Source: Empedobacter stercoris (GTDB lineage: Bacteria; Bacteroidota; Bacteroidia; Flavobacteriales; Weeksellaceae). Taken from it: DNA of 64,000 nt. Under the pieces are notes generated by a model. It saw only the letters and a program-made list of their open reading frames with translations, ran no database searches and was not told where the DNA came from. The stretch lies in NCBI RefSeq assembly GCF_020281205.1, contig NZ_JACXZC010000012.1, forward strand, positions 1 through 64,000, in the 5' to 3' direction. Shown here piece by piece: positions 37,377 to 46,242 of the stretch (its first letter is position 1; every line of letters begins with the position of its first letter). The translations under genes and the position numbers were made by a program.

Positions 37377-37904
37377 TTATTGTTTTGGTTGTGGTGGAAA
37401 TTTAGCTAATATTTCTTCAATAGCTTTCGGTATTCTTTCCGCTTTTGCACTAATATTACTCAAGTTCAGATCAGATCCTACACCTTGCCATACCAATACA
37501 TTTCTTTTGTCATCTACAATGTCAAGAACAATTGTGCCTGCTTGATAAGATGAAACACTATTTCCATAATAACCGGCGTAGTATCCGTAAGGACCATACC
37601 CCCAATTGTTATTGTTTACAGAAATTTGTTCTTTTGAACTTGTTAATAAATTAACTACCAAATCGGCATCAGTATTTACTTTTGTAAAACCTTTTGCTGC
37701 CATTTGTGCATCAATTGCGGCAATTAATCTGTTTTTATCTAAATCGTTCACCTTCAGCTTATCCAAGCCTTTTTGATGGAAAGAATAAGTTTTATACGTT
37801 GCGAAATTTGCTGATCTATCATAATCTGTACTTACCTGAACTGTACCACAGCTCGTTACAAATAAAGACAACAAAATTATAAAAGTAAAATGTATAATTT
37901 TCAT
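37377..37904 (-). CDS. DUF4136 lipoprotein
   Basis: A 175-residue lipoprotein with signal ending in FVTSCGT. DUF4136 hallmarks are the YDRSANFATYKTYSF start of the domain, then AIDAQMAAKGF, NTDADLVVNL and GTIVLDIVDDKRNVLVWQG. A Gly/Tyr-rich insert (WGYGPYGYYAGYYG) sits in the middle. Envelope protein of unknown role. Confidence 0.87.
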   Translation of the reverse strand: MKIIHFTFIILLSLFVTSCGTVQVSTDYDRSANFATYKTYSFHQKGLDKLKVNDLDKNRLIAAIDAQMAAKGFTKVNTDADLVVNLLTSSKEQISVNNNNWGYGPYGYYAGYYGNSVSSYQAGTIVLDIVDDKRNVLVWQGVGSDLNLSNISAKAERIPKAIEEILAKFPPQPKQ

Positions 37905-37962
37905 GACCTTAATTTTTTATTAAAACTACAATTATTATTCCTAAATGTAAAGTTAAATTAAA

Positions 37963-37995
37963 AAAAAGAAGCTCAAAACAATTGAACTTCTTTTT
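37963..37995 (-). terminator. terminator after mtaB
   Basis: AAAAAGAAG-TCAA / TTGA-CTTCTTTTT stem with one mismatch, 22 bases past the mtaB stop. Confidence 0.65.
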
Positions 37996-38016
37996 AACTA
38001 ATATTTACAAAATTTA

Positions 38017-39351
38017 TTAGGCTAATTCTAACTCGTTAATTTTTACTTCAACAATACCATTGTGATTGATTCTTACTAAATCTACAAGTTGTGTTTGATT
38101 GACTAATTCAAGATTAAAATCCGTCTGAACTTTTACATAATTTTCTGTAAATCCGAACATTTTTCCATCTTTGTTGTCATGTTCCCAAAGCACTTTTTGA
38201 GTTGATCCTAATTGAGATTGGTAAAAAGCTTGGCGTTTTTTCTCCGATAGTATACGCAACATTTTATTGCGACGTTTACGCTCTCCTTGATCTACAACAC
38301 CATCATATTCGATAGCTTCTGTATTATCTCTTTCAGAATAAGTAAATACATGTAAATAGCTAATAGGTAATTCGTTCAAGAAATTATAGGTATCCATAAA
38401 TAATTCTTCAGTTTCACCAGGAAAACCAACAATCACATCTACGCCAATACAAGCATTTGGCATTACTTCTCGAATCTTCGTTACACGATCTAAATAAAGA
38501 TTTGATAAATAACGACGTTTCATTTTTTTCAAAATTTCATCATTACCTGATTGCAATGGGATATGAAAATGTGGAACAAATCGATTGCTTTTAGATACAA
38601 AATCAATTGTTTCATTTTTCAATAAATTTGGTTCAATAGATGAAATTCTAATACGTTCAATTGCTTCAACTTGATCCAATTCTTGCACCAATTCTAAGAA
38701 AGTATGTTCGTGTTTTTTATTTCCGAATTCACCTTTCCCATAATCACCAATATTTACACCAGTCAATACAATTTCTTTGATTCCTTTTTGTGCAATTTCA
38801 TTCGCATTTTTGATCACATTTTCTACAGTATCTGAACGTGAAATTCCACGTGCCAAAGGAATCGTACAATAGGTACATTTATAATCGCAACCATCTTGTA
38901 CTTTCAAGAATGCACGTGTACGGTCACCAATTGAGTATGAACCAACGTAAAAATCGGCCTCTTCAATTTCACAAGAATGTACAATCGTTTCTTCTTTTTT
39001 ATTGATATCGTCTAAATATTCAGCAATATTGAATTTTTCTGCAGCTCCTAAAACCAAATCAACACCTTCCATTTCCGCAATTTCTTGCGGTTTCAATTGC
39101 GCATAACAACCTACAATGACAACAAAACCTTCTGGATTTGCTTTCATTGCATTTTTCACAATCGTTCTGCACTCTTTGTCTGCATTTGCGGTTACCGAAC
39201 ATGTGTTTATCACGTACACATTCGCAGAATCTGTAAACTCAACTTTCTGATAACCATTATCTTTCAAGTTTCTCGCGATCGTTGAAGTTTCAGAAAAATT
39301 AAGCTTACATCCCAATGTATGAAATGCAACTGTTTTAGTTTGATTATTCAT
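38017..39351 (-). CDS. mtaB: tRNA N6-threonylcarbamoyladenosine(37) methylthiotransferase MtaB
   Basis: A 444-residue methylthiotransferase of the MiaB/MtaB group that makes ms2t6A in tRNAs reading ANN codons. N-terminal cluster cysteines lie in TLGCKLNF, VINTCSVT and IVGCYAQ; the radical SAM motif is DGCDYKCTYCTIP. A TRAM-like C-terminus is present. The TLGCKLN opening distinguishes MtaB from MiaB and RimO. A TAAATTTG element lies 6-13 bases before the start on the minus strand (39357-39364). Confidence 0.9.
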   Translation of the reverse strand: MNNQTKTVAFHTLGCKLNFSETSTIARNLKDNGYQKVEFTDSANVYVINTCSVTANADKECRTIVKNAMKANPEGFVVIVGCYAQLKPQEIAEMEGVDLVLGAAEKFNIAEYLDDINKKEETIVHSCEIEEADFYVGSYSIGDRTRAFLKVQDGCDYKCTYCTIPLARGISRSDTVENVIKNANEIAQKGIKEIVLTGVNIGDYGKGEFGNKKHEHTFLELVQELDQVEAIERIRISSIEPNLLKNETIDFVSKSNRFVPHFHIPLQSGNDEILKKMKRRYLSNLYLDRVTKIREVMPNACIGVDVIVGFPGETEELFMDTYNFLNELPISYLHVFTYSERDNTEAIEYDGVVDQGERKRRNKMLRILSEKKRQAFYQSQLGSTQKVLWEHDNKDGKMFGFTENYVKVQTDFNLELVNQTQLVDLVRINHNGIVEVKINELELA

Positions 39352-39407
39352 AGCTGCAAATTTAAGAAATTATCCATAGTTTTGAAACATAAAAAAATCA
39401 CCTTTTT

Positions 39408-40994
39408 ATGATGACTAAATACTTTATCTACATTATGTTATTCGTTTCAGTATTTTCGTGTTCCAAGAAAATAGAAATCGATGAAAACAAAGTATTTAAG
39501 CTTAATCGTTACGATAATATTTCTTCTTTAGATCCGATTAATGCACGCACACAAGCCAATAACTGGGCATGTAACTTGATATACAATAGTTTGGTAAAGA
39601 TTGATAACCAATTGGAAATTCAACCAGATATTGCGAAATCTTGGTCGATTTCAGAAGATGGTAAATCTTATGTTTTTCATTTACGTAACGATGTTTACTT
39701 CCACAAGCACGAAGTGTTTGGTAAAGATTCTACAAGAATTGTGACAGCTTCAGACTTCGAATATAGTTTTAATCGATTAAAAGATCCTAAAGTTGGAGGT
39801 TCTGGTGGTTGGATAATGAATAATATTGATTCGTATAAAGCAATTAATGATACAGTTTTCGAGATTAAATTGAAAGAAGCGTATCCTGCTTTTCTTGGTT
39901 TAATATCGATGAAGTATGCTTCTGTTGTTCCAAAAGAAATGTTTAGAAATGGAAACGAAGATTTCATCAAACATCCTATCGGTACAGGTCCTTTTCAGTT
40001 TAAAATTTGGGAAGATAACGTGAAAATGGTATTTAGAAAAAATCCAATTTATTTTGAATTTGATGAAAAAGGGCAACGTTTACCATATTTAGAAGCGGTT
40101 AATTTATCTTTTTTACCAGAGAAAAATTCTGAATTTTTAGAATTAATCAAAGGTAATTTAGATATGATGGCAGATTTGGATCCGTCTTATAAAGATGAAA
40201 TTCTGAATCCAATAGGTGATTTGAATCCAAAATATGCGCATCTATTAACAATTCAAAAAGTTCCTTATTTAAGTACAGTTTATTTGTGTTTTTATCTTGA
40301 TGCACCAAATGCAGTTGATTTGAAATTGCGTCAAGCCTTAAATTATGGAGTGAACAAAGATAAAATCATCAAATACATGATGAAAGGTCAAGCCTTTGAA
40401 GCTGATGGAGGTTTCATACCAAAAGGTTTACCTGGATATTCTGCTGAAAGCGGTTATGTATATAATCCTGAAAAAGCGCGTGAATTAATCAATGGTTATA
40501 AAAAAACAATAGGCAAGATAGAGCCTATAGAGTTGACAACTGTGCAAGAATACGTAGATGTTTGTGAATATATTGCGGCTGAAATGGCTAAACTTGGTTT
40601 ACCAATAAAAGTAAATGTAGTACCTGGACCTACTATGCGCGATGGAAAATCGACAGGGAAATTTACACTTTTTAGAGCAAATTGGGGTGCAGATTATCCA
40701 GATGCTGAAAACTTTTTGTCCTTATATTATTCGAAAAATTTCGCACCAGAAGGACCAAATTATTCACATTACAAAAATGTAGAATTCGACAAATTGTATG
40801 AAGAAGCTTTTTTAATCAATAATCCAGAGGAACGTGCAAAAAAATATCAAAAAATGGATGCATTGATGATGCAAAATGCGCCAATTCTACCATTATTCTA
40901 TGATCAGACAACGTTGTTTTTAAATAAAAAAGTGAAGAATTTTTCAATGGGACCAATCAAATTATTAGATTTAACACGAGTATACAAAGAATAA
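39408..40994 (+). CDS. ABC transporter solute-binding lipoprotein, peptide/nickel type
   Basis: A 528-residue family 5 solute-binding protein with a lipoprotein signal ending in VFSCSKK. Typical segments are LNRYDNISSLDPINA, LVKIDNQLEIQPDIAKSW, ASDFEYSFNRLKDP, and KHPIGTGPFQFK. It would bind oligopeptides in the periplasm for import. No permease or ATPase genes are adjacent, so it acts with proteins encoded elsewhere. MTK at 39411 is an equal start. Confidence 0.88.
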   Translation: MMTKYFIYIMLFVSVFSCSKKIEIDENKVFKLNRYDNISSLDPINARTQANNWACNLIYNSLVKIDNQLEIQPDIAKSWSISEDGKSYVFHLRNDVYFHKHEVFGKDSTRIVTASDFEYSFNRLKDPKVGGSGGWIMNNIDSYKAINDTVFEIKLKEAYPAFLGLISMKYASVVPKEMFRNGNEDFIKHPIGTGPFQFKIWEDNVKMVFRKNPIYFEFDEKGQRLPYLEAVNLSFLPEKNSEFLELIKGNLDMMADLDPSYKDEILNPIGDLNPKYAHLLTIQKVPYLSTVYLCFYLDAPNAVDLKLRQALNYGVNKDKIIKYMMKGQAFEADGGFIPKGLPGYSAESGYVYNPEKARELINGYKKTIGKIEPIELTTVQEYVDVCEYIAAEMAKLGLPIKVNVVPGPTMRDGKSTGKFTLFRANWGADYPDAENFLSLYYSKNFAPEGPNYSHYKNVEFDKLYEEAFLINNPEERAKKYQKMDALMMQNAPILPLFYDQTTLFLNKKVKNFSMGPIKLLDLTRVYKE

Positions 40995-41179
40995 TTCGTT
41001 TAACTTTTCATAGAAAGATTGAATATCTTTTAATAAAAATTGAATAATATTTCATTTTATTTCACGACATTCGATAATTGTTAGCTTATTTGAAATAAGC
41101 AATTTTCTCTAACGTTTGAAATCAATATTTTAAAACAAATTATTTCAGAATTTAAGCGATAAAACCGAGTTTTTTTAGA

Positions 41180-41187
41180 TATATTTG
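41180..41187 (+). promoter_or_regulatory. -7 element before the glutamate-synthase-like gene
   Basis: TATATTTG fits TAnnTTTG, 39 bases before the ATG at 41227; no -33 TTG. Confidence 0.4.
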
Positions 41188-41226
41188 ACAGCAAATTTTT
41201 AATCAAAATCATTTAAATTTTTACTT

Positions 41227-42810
41227 ATGAAAGTAAGACAACTTTTCGTAGTAGGATCTATCATTACTCTTGTTGCAATTGGAGTAATCTCTTATTTTTG
41301 GCCAGGAATTCTTTGGTCTTTAATAATTATTTTTCCTTTAATTGCTTTAGGAATTGCCGATATTACGCAAACAAAACATGCTATTAGAAGAAACTTTCCT
41401 ATTGTAGGACATGGCCGTTATTTATTGGAAAGTATTCGTCCAGAAATCATGCAATATTTTGTAGAAACGGATACAGAAGGAAAACCGATCGACCGTTTGA
41501 TGCGTAGTATGGTTTATCGTCGTGCAAAAAATGTAATTGATACGGTGCCTTTCGGAACGCAATTAGATGTTTACGAACCAGGATATGAATGGTTAAACCA
41601 TTCGATGTATGCAGGTAAAATTAAACATGCAGATGATCCACGTGTTAAAGTTGGAGGAAGTGAATGTAAGCAGCCTTATTTAGCAAGTTTATTGAATATT
41701 TCTGCCATGTCTTTCGGATCATTAAGTGAAAATGCTGTGTTAGCAATGAACAAAGGTGCAAAATTAGGAAACTTTGCTCACAATACAGGTGAAGGAGGAA
41801 TTTCTCCTTATCACTTACAACCAGGTGGAGATTTAATTTGGCAAATTGGTACAGGATATTTTGGATGTCGTGCAAAAGATGGAGGATTTGACCCTGATAA
41901 ATATGTAGAGCGCGCAAGTTTACCAAATGTAAAAATGATTGAATTGAAAATTTCTCAAGGTGCTAAACCAGGGCACGGAGGAATTTTACCAGCAAATAAA
42001 AATACACCAGAAATTGCAGCAATTCGTGCTGTAGAACCTTATACAACTGTAGATTCACCTCCATCTCACTCGGCTTTCTCTGATGCTGAAGGGATGTTAC
42101 ATTTCATCAAACAATTGAGAGATTTATCTGGAGGAAAACCAGTTGGTTTCAAATTATGCATTGGAATCAAACGTGAATTTATCGAGATTTGTGAAGCAAT
42201 GATCAAAACAGGTATTAAACCAGATTATATCGCAATTGATGGTGGAGAAGGAGGAACAGGAGCTGCGCCTGTAGAGTTTTCTAACTCTTTGGGTATGCCA
42301 TTATTAGATGGTTTAGCTTTTGCGGTTGATACATTACGTGGTTATGGTCTTAAAAAAGATATTCGTGTGGTCGCTTCAGGAAAAATAATTTCTTCTTTCC
42401 ATATTGCACGCGCTATGGCGATTGGTGCTGATTTGGTTTATTCTGCTCGTGCCATGATGATGGCTGTAGGTTGTATTCAAGCGTTACAATGTAACACAAA
42501 TACTTGTCCTGTTGGTGTGGCAACACAAGATCGTGAATTGATGAAGGGATTAGATGTAGAAGATAAAGCAACGCGTATGTATAATTTCCACAAGAAAACA
42601 ATGCATATTTTATCTGAATTAATTTCTGCAACAGGTGTTAAATCGCACAGAGATTTTAACCGTTCTCATGTTAATTTACGTATCGACAATACACGTATTA
42701 TGTCTTATGACCAATTATACCCAATTGTAGAAGAAGGTGCATATGTTGGCATGTCTGTAGAAGACGTTTTACAAGAAATTAGAGTTCGTACAATGAGCAA
42801 GGTGAATTAA
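41227..42810 (+). CDS. FMN-binding glutamate synthase family protein
   Basis: A 527-residue protein with two N-terminal membrane helices and a single glutamate-synthase (FMN/Fe-S) domain. Visible are NISAMSFGSLSENAVLAMN, HNTGEGGISPYH, ISQGAKPGHGG, DGGEGGTGAAP and the cysteine region CNTNTCPVGVATQD. It lacks the glutaminase domain and the GXGXG helix of true GltB, so it is a GltB-like oxidoreductase of unknown electron donor and product, probably membrane-anchored. Confidence 0.87.
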   Translation: MKVRQLFVVGSIITLVAIGVISYFWPGILWSLIIIFPLIALGIADITQTKHAIRRNFPIVGHGRYLLESIRPEIMQYFVETDTEGKPIDRLMRSMVYRRAKNVIDTVPFGTQLDVYEPGYEWLNHSMYAGKIKHADDPRVKVGGSECKQPYLASLLNISAMSFGSLSENAVLAMNKGAKLGNFAHNTGEGGISPYHLQPGGDLIWQIGTGYFGCRAKDGGFDPDKYVERASLPNVKMIELKISQGAKPGHGGILPANKNTPEIAAIRAVEPYTTVDSPPSHSAFSDAEGMLHFIKQLRDLSGGKPVGFKLCIGIKREFIEICEAMIKTGIKPDYIAIDGGEGGTGAAPVEFSNSLGMPLLDGLAFAVDTLRGYGLKKDIRVVASGKIISSFHIARAMAIGADLVYSARAMMMAVGCIQALQCNTNTCPVGVATQDRELMKGLDVEDKATRMYNFHKKTMHILSELISATGVKSHRDFNRSHVNLRIDNTRIMSYDQLYPIVEEGAYVGMSVEDVLQEIRVRTMSKVN

Positions 42811-42832
42811 TCAAACTCAAAAAAATATTTTT

Positions 42833-42861
42833 AAAGCTCAATTTCGATTGAGCTTTTTTTG
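42833..42861 (+). terminator. intrinsic terminator
   Basis: AAAGCTCAAT / ATTGAGCTTT stem with a TTCG loop and a T run. The orphan RHS tip starts 23 bases later. Confidence 0.85.
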
Positions 42862-42883
42862 TATTTAGTATTTTTTTATATTT

Positions 42884-43873
42884 ATGATGATGAATTGTTA
42901 TAAATACAAATACAATGGGCAAGAGTTTCAAGAGGAATTAGGGCTTAATCTTTATGATTTTGAAGCAAGAAATTATGACCCTGCTATTGGTCGTTGGTTT
43001 AACATAGACCCGCTGGCTCCAAAGTATTTTACGAATTCTCCTTACAACTATACAATGAATAATCCTGTTTTTTTTATTGATCCTGATGGGATGCAATCTA
43101 TTAAAAACAATGAAAACGGTACTGTTCATTCTCCAGAAACAGACCAATTAGATGGAGTTGTCGCTGGTGTTACAGTATATGGAAGAAGTGGAGGAATAGA
43201 TTTATCAGGTTTATGGTTCTTACAAAATAGTGCTAGATATAATAAATATAGTTTTACCAATACAGCTTTAAGAAGTTATCAAAACATGATGAGTACCGAA
43301 AATGGTAGAACTTATTATAATAACCTACATAATAGTAAATTATCAAAACAAATGGATAATGTAGCGTTAGGCTATATGGGATTATTAGCACTACCAATGG
43401 CTTCTGCTGTCGTTGTTGAATACGGCTCTTTGGCTGTTGCTTCAGAAATAGAATTGATTACTTTATATGGTAATACAGCTTTAAAAAGTGTAATGGCATC
43501 TGCTTCTGGTCAGATTTTAATGAAAACTACTATTGATATGGCAGTGCAAGGAGTTACGACTGGTGAAATCAACGGTATAGCTGCTCTTGCTGGCGCAGCA
43601 GTTCCAGGAAATTCTCTGAAATCTGTTATAGGGTCTGGAATGGTAAGTGAGCAAGTTAATACAACTATGGGGAACTTAAATAATAATCAGCTAACAAATG
43701 AATCAGTTTTTAATTCATTTATTACTTCAGGAGTTAAAGCAGCTGTATCTGGACCTCTTGGCACTGTCGGAGGAAGTTCAATACAAAAAATAACAAGCAG
43801 TTCTACAGCAGGAGATATAGGAGGAGCTATTATATCAAGTCAAACAAGTAATGAAATAGATAAATATAAATAA
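42884..43873 (+). CDS. orphan RHS-repeat tip with unrecognised C-terminal domain
   Basis: A 329-residue protein that begins directly in the last part of an RHS core: [20 protein letters not shown], then [19 protein letters not shown] and the [11 protein letters not shown] border. After that border the remaining 255 residues are not recognised; they include Gly/Ala-rich stretches ([17 protein letters not shown]). In full-length RHS proteins the segment after this border is a swappable toxin. The usual upstream RHS repeats and secretion region are absent; a terminator lies just upstream. It overlaps the next gene by one base (TAATG). Confidence 0.75.
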   Translation: MMMNCYKYKYNGQEFQEELGLNLYDFEARNYDPAIGRWFNIDPLAPKYFTNSPYNYTMNNPVFFIDPDGMQSIKNNENGTVHSPETDQLDGVVAGVTVYGRSGGIDLSGLWFLQNSARYNKYSFTNTALRSYQNMMSTENGRTYYNNLHNSKLSKQMDNVALGYMGLLALPMASAVVVEYGSLAVASEIELITLYGNTALKSVMASASGQILMKTTIDMAVQGVTTGEINGIAALAGAAVPGNSLKSVIGSGMVSEQVNTTMGNLNNNQLTNESVFNSFITSGVKAAVSGPLGTVGGSSIQKITSSSTAGDIGGAIISSQTSNEIDKYK

Positions 43874-44313
43874 TGAATAATTTTTTACCTAAAAATGAGA
43901 ATGGAAACACTAAAAATGAAATACTAAAATGGGTTGGAATTTTTTTAATTATGTTTTTTTTATCTGCTATTATTTATTTTAATAATAAAAACGCTTTAAA
44001 AGATATTAAAGAAAAAAGATTATACACCGTTGGTATAATTTCTGGTTTTTCAAAAAGTAGATCTATGGAGTTCGTTAATTATATTTATTCATATAATGGT
44101 AAATCTTTTGAAGGTAAAGCGCCGAGAGATATTAATGTATTTGCCATTGGAGATAGAGCTTTAGTTGTTTATAATCCTAATACAAATATAAAATATTTAC
44201 TTCCATATTTTATTGATGATTCAATAAAAGAACCGTATAACGGATGGAGTAAACCACCTATGAATAATGTTACAGATAGTGATGTTATCAAATATTTAGA
44301 GGAAAATTATTAA
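43873..44313 (+). CDS. single-pass membrane protein, candidate immunity partner
   Basis: A 146-residue protein with one membrane helix (about residues 20-40, GIFLIMFFLSAIIYF) and a soluble beta-type domain that resembles DUF3592-like domains (YTVGIISGFSKSR ... VNYIYSYNGKSFEGKAP ... GDRALVVYNPNTN). The start overlaps the RHS tip stop by one base. Position and coupling suggest an immunity protein for the RHS C-terminal domain; this is inference. Confidence 0.55.
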   Translation: MNNFLPKNENGNTKNEILKWVGIFLIMFFLSAIIYFNNKNALKDIKEKRLYTVGIISGFSKSRSMEFVNYIYSYNGKSFEGKAPRDINVFAIGDRALVVYNPNTNIKYLLPYFIDDSIKEPYNGWSKPPMNNVTDSDVIKYLEENY

Positions 44314-44520
44314 GCATTAATTCAACTTAACATTCACAATAAAACAAAAGGTAAATGTTTGTTTGCTTTTTGTTATTTTATAAAGTTTTAGTAAAGGCTT
44401 AAATTCTTTAATGAAGATAGCATTATTCTCATTAATAAATCGATTTACAAAGTGAGTAAAGTTAAAAAAGATGACAGACGAATTCGATAGAAAAATTTTT
44501 CCAAAATTCAATAAATCCTA

Positions 44521-44528
44521 TAACTTTG
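44521..44528 (+). promoter_or_regulatory. -7 element of mtgA
   Basis: TAACTTTG fits TAnnTTTG, 23 bases before the ATG; no -33 TTG. The rest of the 44314-44551 gap shows nothing else. Confidence 0.35.
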
Positions 44529-44551
44529 CTTTTGTAATTTAAGGTAAAAAC

Positions 44552-45223
44552 ATGTTCAAATTTATACGTAAAGTTATACTTTATCTTTTTGTAATACATC
44601 TTGTTTACATCGTTGTTTTAAAATGGATTAACCCTCCTTTTACCATCACACAAGTTCAACAAGGAATAGAACAAGGAAAATTTAAGCGCGATTATATTTC
44701 GTACAACGAAATGGGACGTAATATTAAATTAGCAGTAATTGGTTCTGAAGATCAAAAATTTCCTGTTCACAATGGATTTGATATAGACGGAATACAAAAA
44801 GCAATCGAAAAAAACAAAGAAGGCAAAAAACTTCGTGGAGGTTCTACGATTTCTCAACAAGTTGCAAAGAATGTTTTCTTGTGGCAAGGTCGTTCTTGGT
44901 TGAGAAAAGGATTGGAAGTGTATTTTACATTTATGATTGAAAAAATTTGGGGTAAACAACGTATTTTAGAAATGTATTTGAATACTTCTGAAATGGGAAT
45001 AGGCGTTTTTGGAGTTGAAGCTGCATCAGAATATTATTTTAATAAACCTGCGAAAGATTTAACGAAGAACGAAGCAGCTCGTATTGCAGCAGCTTTGCCA
45101 TTACCACGAAAATATAATGTCAATCCGCCTTCGTCTTTTATTAGTAGACGCGCCAGTCATATCGAGCGTCAGATGCGAAATATACAAGGAAGTGCTGATT
45201 TAGAAAAAGTTTTAGGAGAATAA
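44552..45223 (+). CDS. mtgA: monofunctional peptidoglycan glycosyltransferase
   Basis: A 223-residue family 51 transglycosylase that polymerises lipid II. One N-terminal membrane anchor, then the catalytic motif AVIGSEDQKFPVHNG (Glu near residue 68), GGSTISQQVAKNVFLW, the RKGLEVYFTFMIEKIW segment and LEMYLNTSEMG. No transpeptidase domain, so monofunctional. A palindromic terminator follows. Confidence 0.93.
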   Translation: MFKFIRKVILYLFVIHLVYIVVLKWINPPFTITQVQQGIEQGKFKRDYISYNEMGRNIKLAVIGSEDQKFPVHNGFDIDGIQKAIEKNKEGKKLRGGSTISQQVAKNVFLWQGRSWLRKGLEVYFTFMIEKIWGKQRILEMYLNTSEMGIGVFGVEAASEYYFNKPAKDLTKNEAARIAAALPLPRKYNVNPPSSFISRRASHIERQMRNIQGSADLEKVLGE

Positions 45224-45224
45224 T

Positions 45225-45256
45225 AAAAAAGAGAAGTTAATTAACTTCTCTTTTTT
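45225..45256. terminator. bidirectional terminator after mtgA
   Basis: A perfect 16-bp palindrome, AAAAAAGAGAAGTTAA / TTAACTTCTCTTTTTT. Confidence 0.8.
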
Positions 45257-45319
45257 GTTTCCAATAAATTTTAACAGCAGAAATTTTTTCTAATTCTTAG
45301 TGATTTTAAAGAATTTAAA

Positions 45320-46075
45320 TTATTTCGTCAAAAGCTCTTTTAAAATCAACGGTTTGTCAGTAGTGATATAATCTACTTTCAAATCAATCATTTCTTGCAT
45401 GACTTTGGGTTGGTTAACTGTCCAAACATTCACCAATAATCCCAATGCTTGTGCTTCTTTTACCCAATTCGGATTTTTCTGAAAAACCTTGTAATTGTAA
45501 TCAATTCCATTCCAACCTTTTTCTTTTATTTCTTTAGGAGTTAAATCACCATTTAGGTAAGAAACATGATGTTCAGGCGCTAAACGTTTAAATTCATCAC
45601 AAATATTTTGACTAAAAGAAATGATTTCAATTTGGTCTTCAATTTGATGTTTTTTGATCAATTCAACTGCTTTTTTTACAGCACGATTTTCATTTTCTTT
45701 GGATGAATGAGGTTTTAATTCGAAAATTAATTTAACATTTTTATTCTTTTTTCCTTGTTCAATATATTCTTCCAAAGTTGGCATATTTTCGCTGTTAGCC
45801 AATTTCAACGTTTTTAAAACAGTAGAGTTTGTCGTCTCAATTGTATAGCCTTGGTAATGATCATCGTGATTTACCATCAAAACATCATCGGCACTAATCA
45901 ACACGTCAAATTCAGAACCGTAAACATTAATTTCTTGTGCAGATTTTAAAGATTGAATTGAATTTTTTGCATTGTTTTCAGTATCCCAATAACCACGATG
46001 AGCGATTATTTTTTGCGCATTTACCATATTTGCGAACATAAAGGTTGTTAAGGCAGTAAATATAATTTTTTTCAT
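45320..46075 (-). CDS. secreted glycerophosphodiester phosphodiesterase family protein
   Basis: A 251-residue GDPD-fold enzyme with a signal peptide (cut after VNA). Active-site segments are IIAHRGYWDTENN, GSEFDVLISADDVLMVNHDD and LIFELKP, with the C-terminal NVWTVNQP and YITTDKP. It hydrolyses glycerophosphodiesters to an alcohol and glycerol 3-phosphate, in the periplasm or outside. Confidence 0.88.
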   Translation of the reverse strand: MKKIIFTALTTFMFANMVNAQKIIAHRGYWDTENNAKNSIQSLKSAQEINVYGSEFDVLISADDVLMVNHDDHYQGYTIETTNSTVLKTLKLANSENMPTLEEYIEQGKKNKNVKLIFELKPHSSKENENRAVKKAVELIKKHQIEDQIEIISFSQNICDEFKRLAPEHHVSYLNGDLTPKEIKEKGWNGIDYNYKVFQKNPNWVKEAQALGLLVNVWTVNQPKVMQEMIDLKVDYITTDKPLILKELLTK

Positions 46076-46195
46076 GATGAATTATTTCTCTCAACAAAAA
46101 TATTTCGATAAATTGATTTTAAAGTTAGGATCATATTAAGTTAAAATTAAACTTTCAAAATCTATCGAAAAGCAGAAAAAATGAATCGAATAAAA

Positions 46196-46226
46196 TTGGG
46201 ATTCAACCGAAATTCGCTTAATTTTG
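46196..46226 (+). promoter_or_regulatory. guaA promoter
   Basis: TTG (46196-46198), 20 bases, TAATTTTG (46219-46226), 16 bases before the ATG. Good consensus match. No purine-riboswitch-like structure was seen in the leader. Confidence 0.65.
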
Positions 46227-46242
46227 CACAAAGACAAACACA

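Noticed and set aside
44317-44511. Minus-strand 64-codon frame between the RHS partner and mtgA
   Set aside because: Phe/Asn-rich AT-driven composition, no promoter or homology sign; probably chance.
46075-46242. Possible purine riboswitch upstream of guaA
   Set aside because: The leader is only about 10 bases from the predicted start site, too short for the aptamer, and no conserved core is visible.
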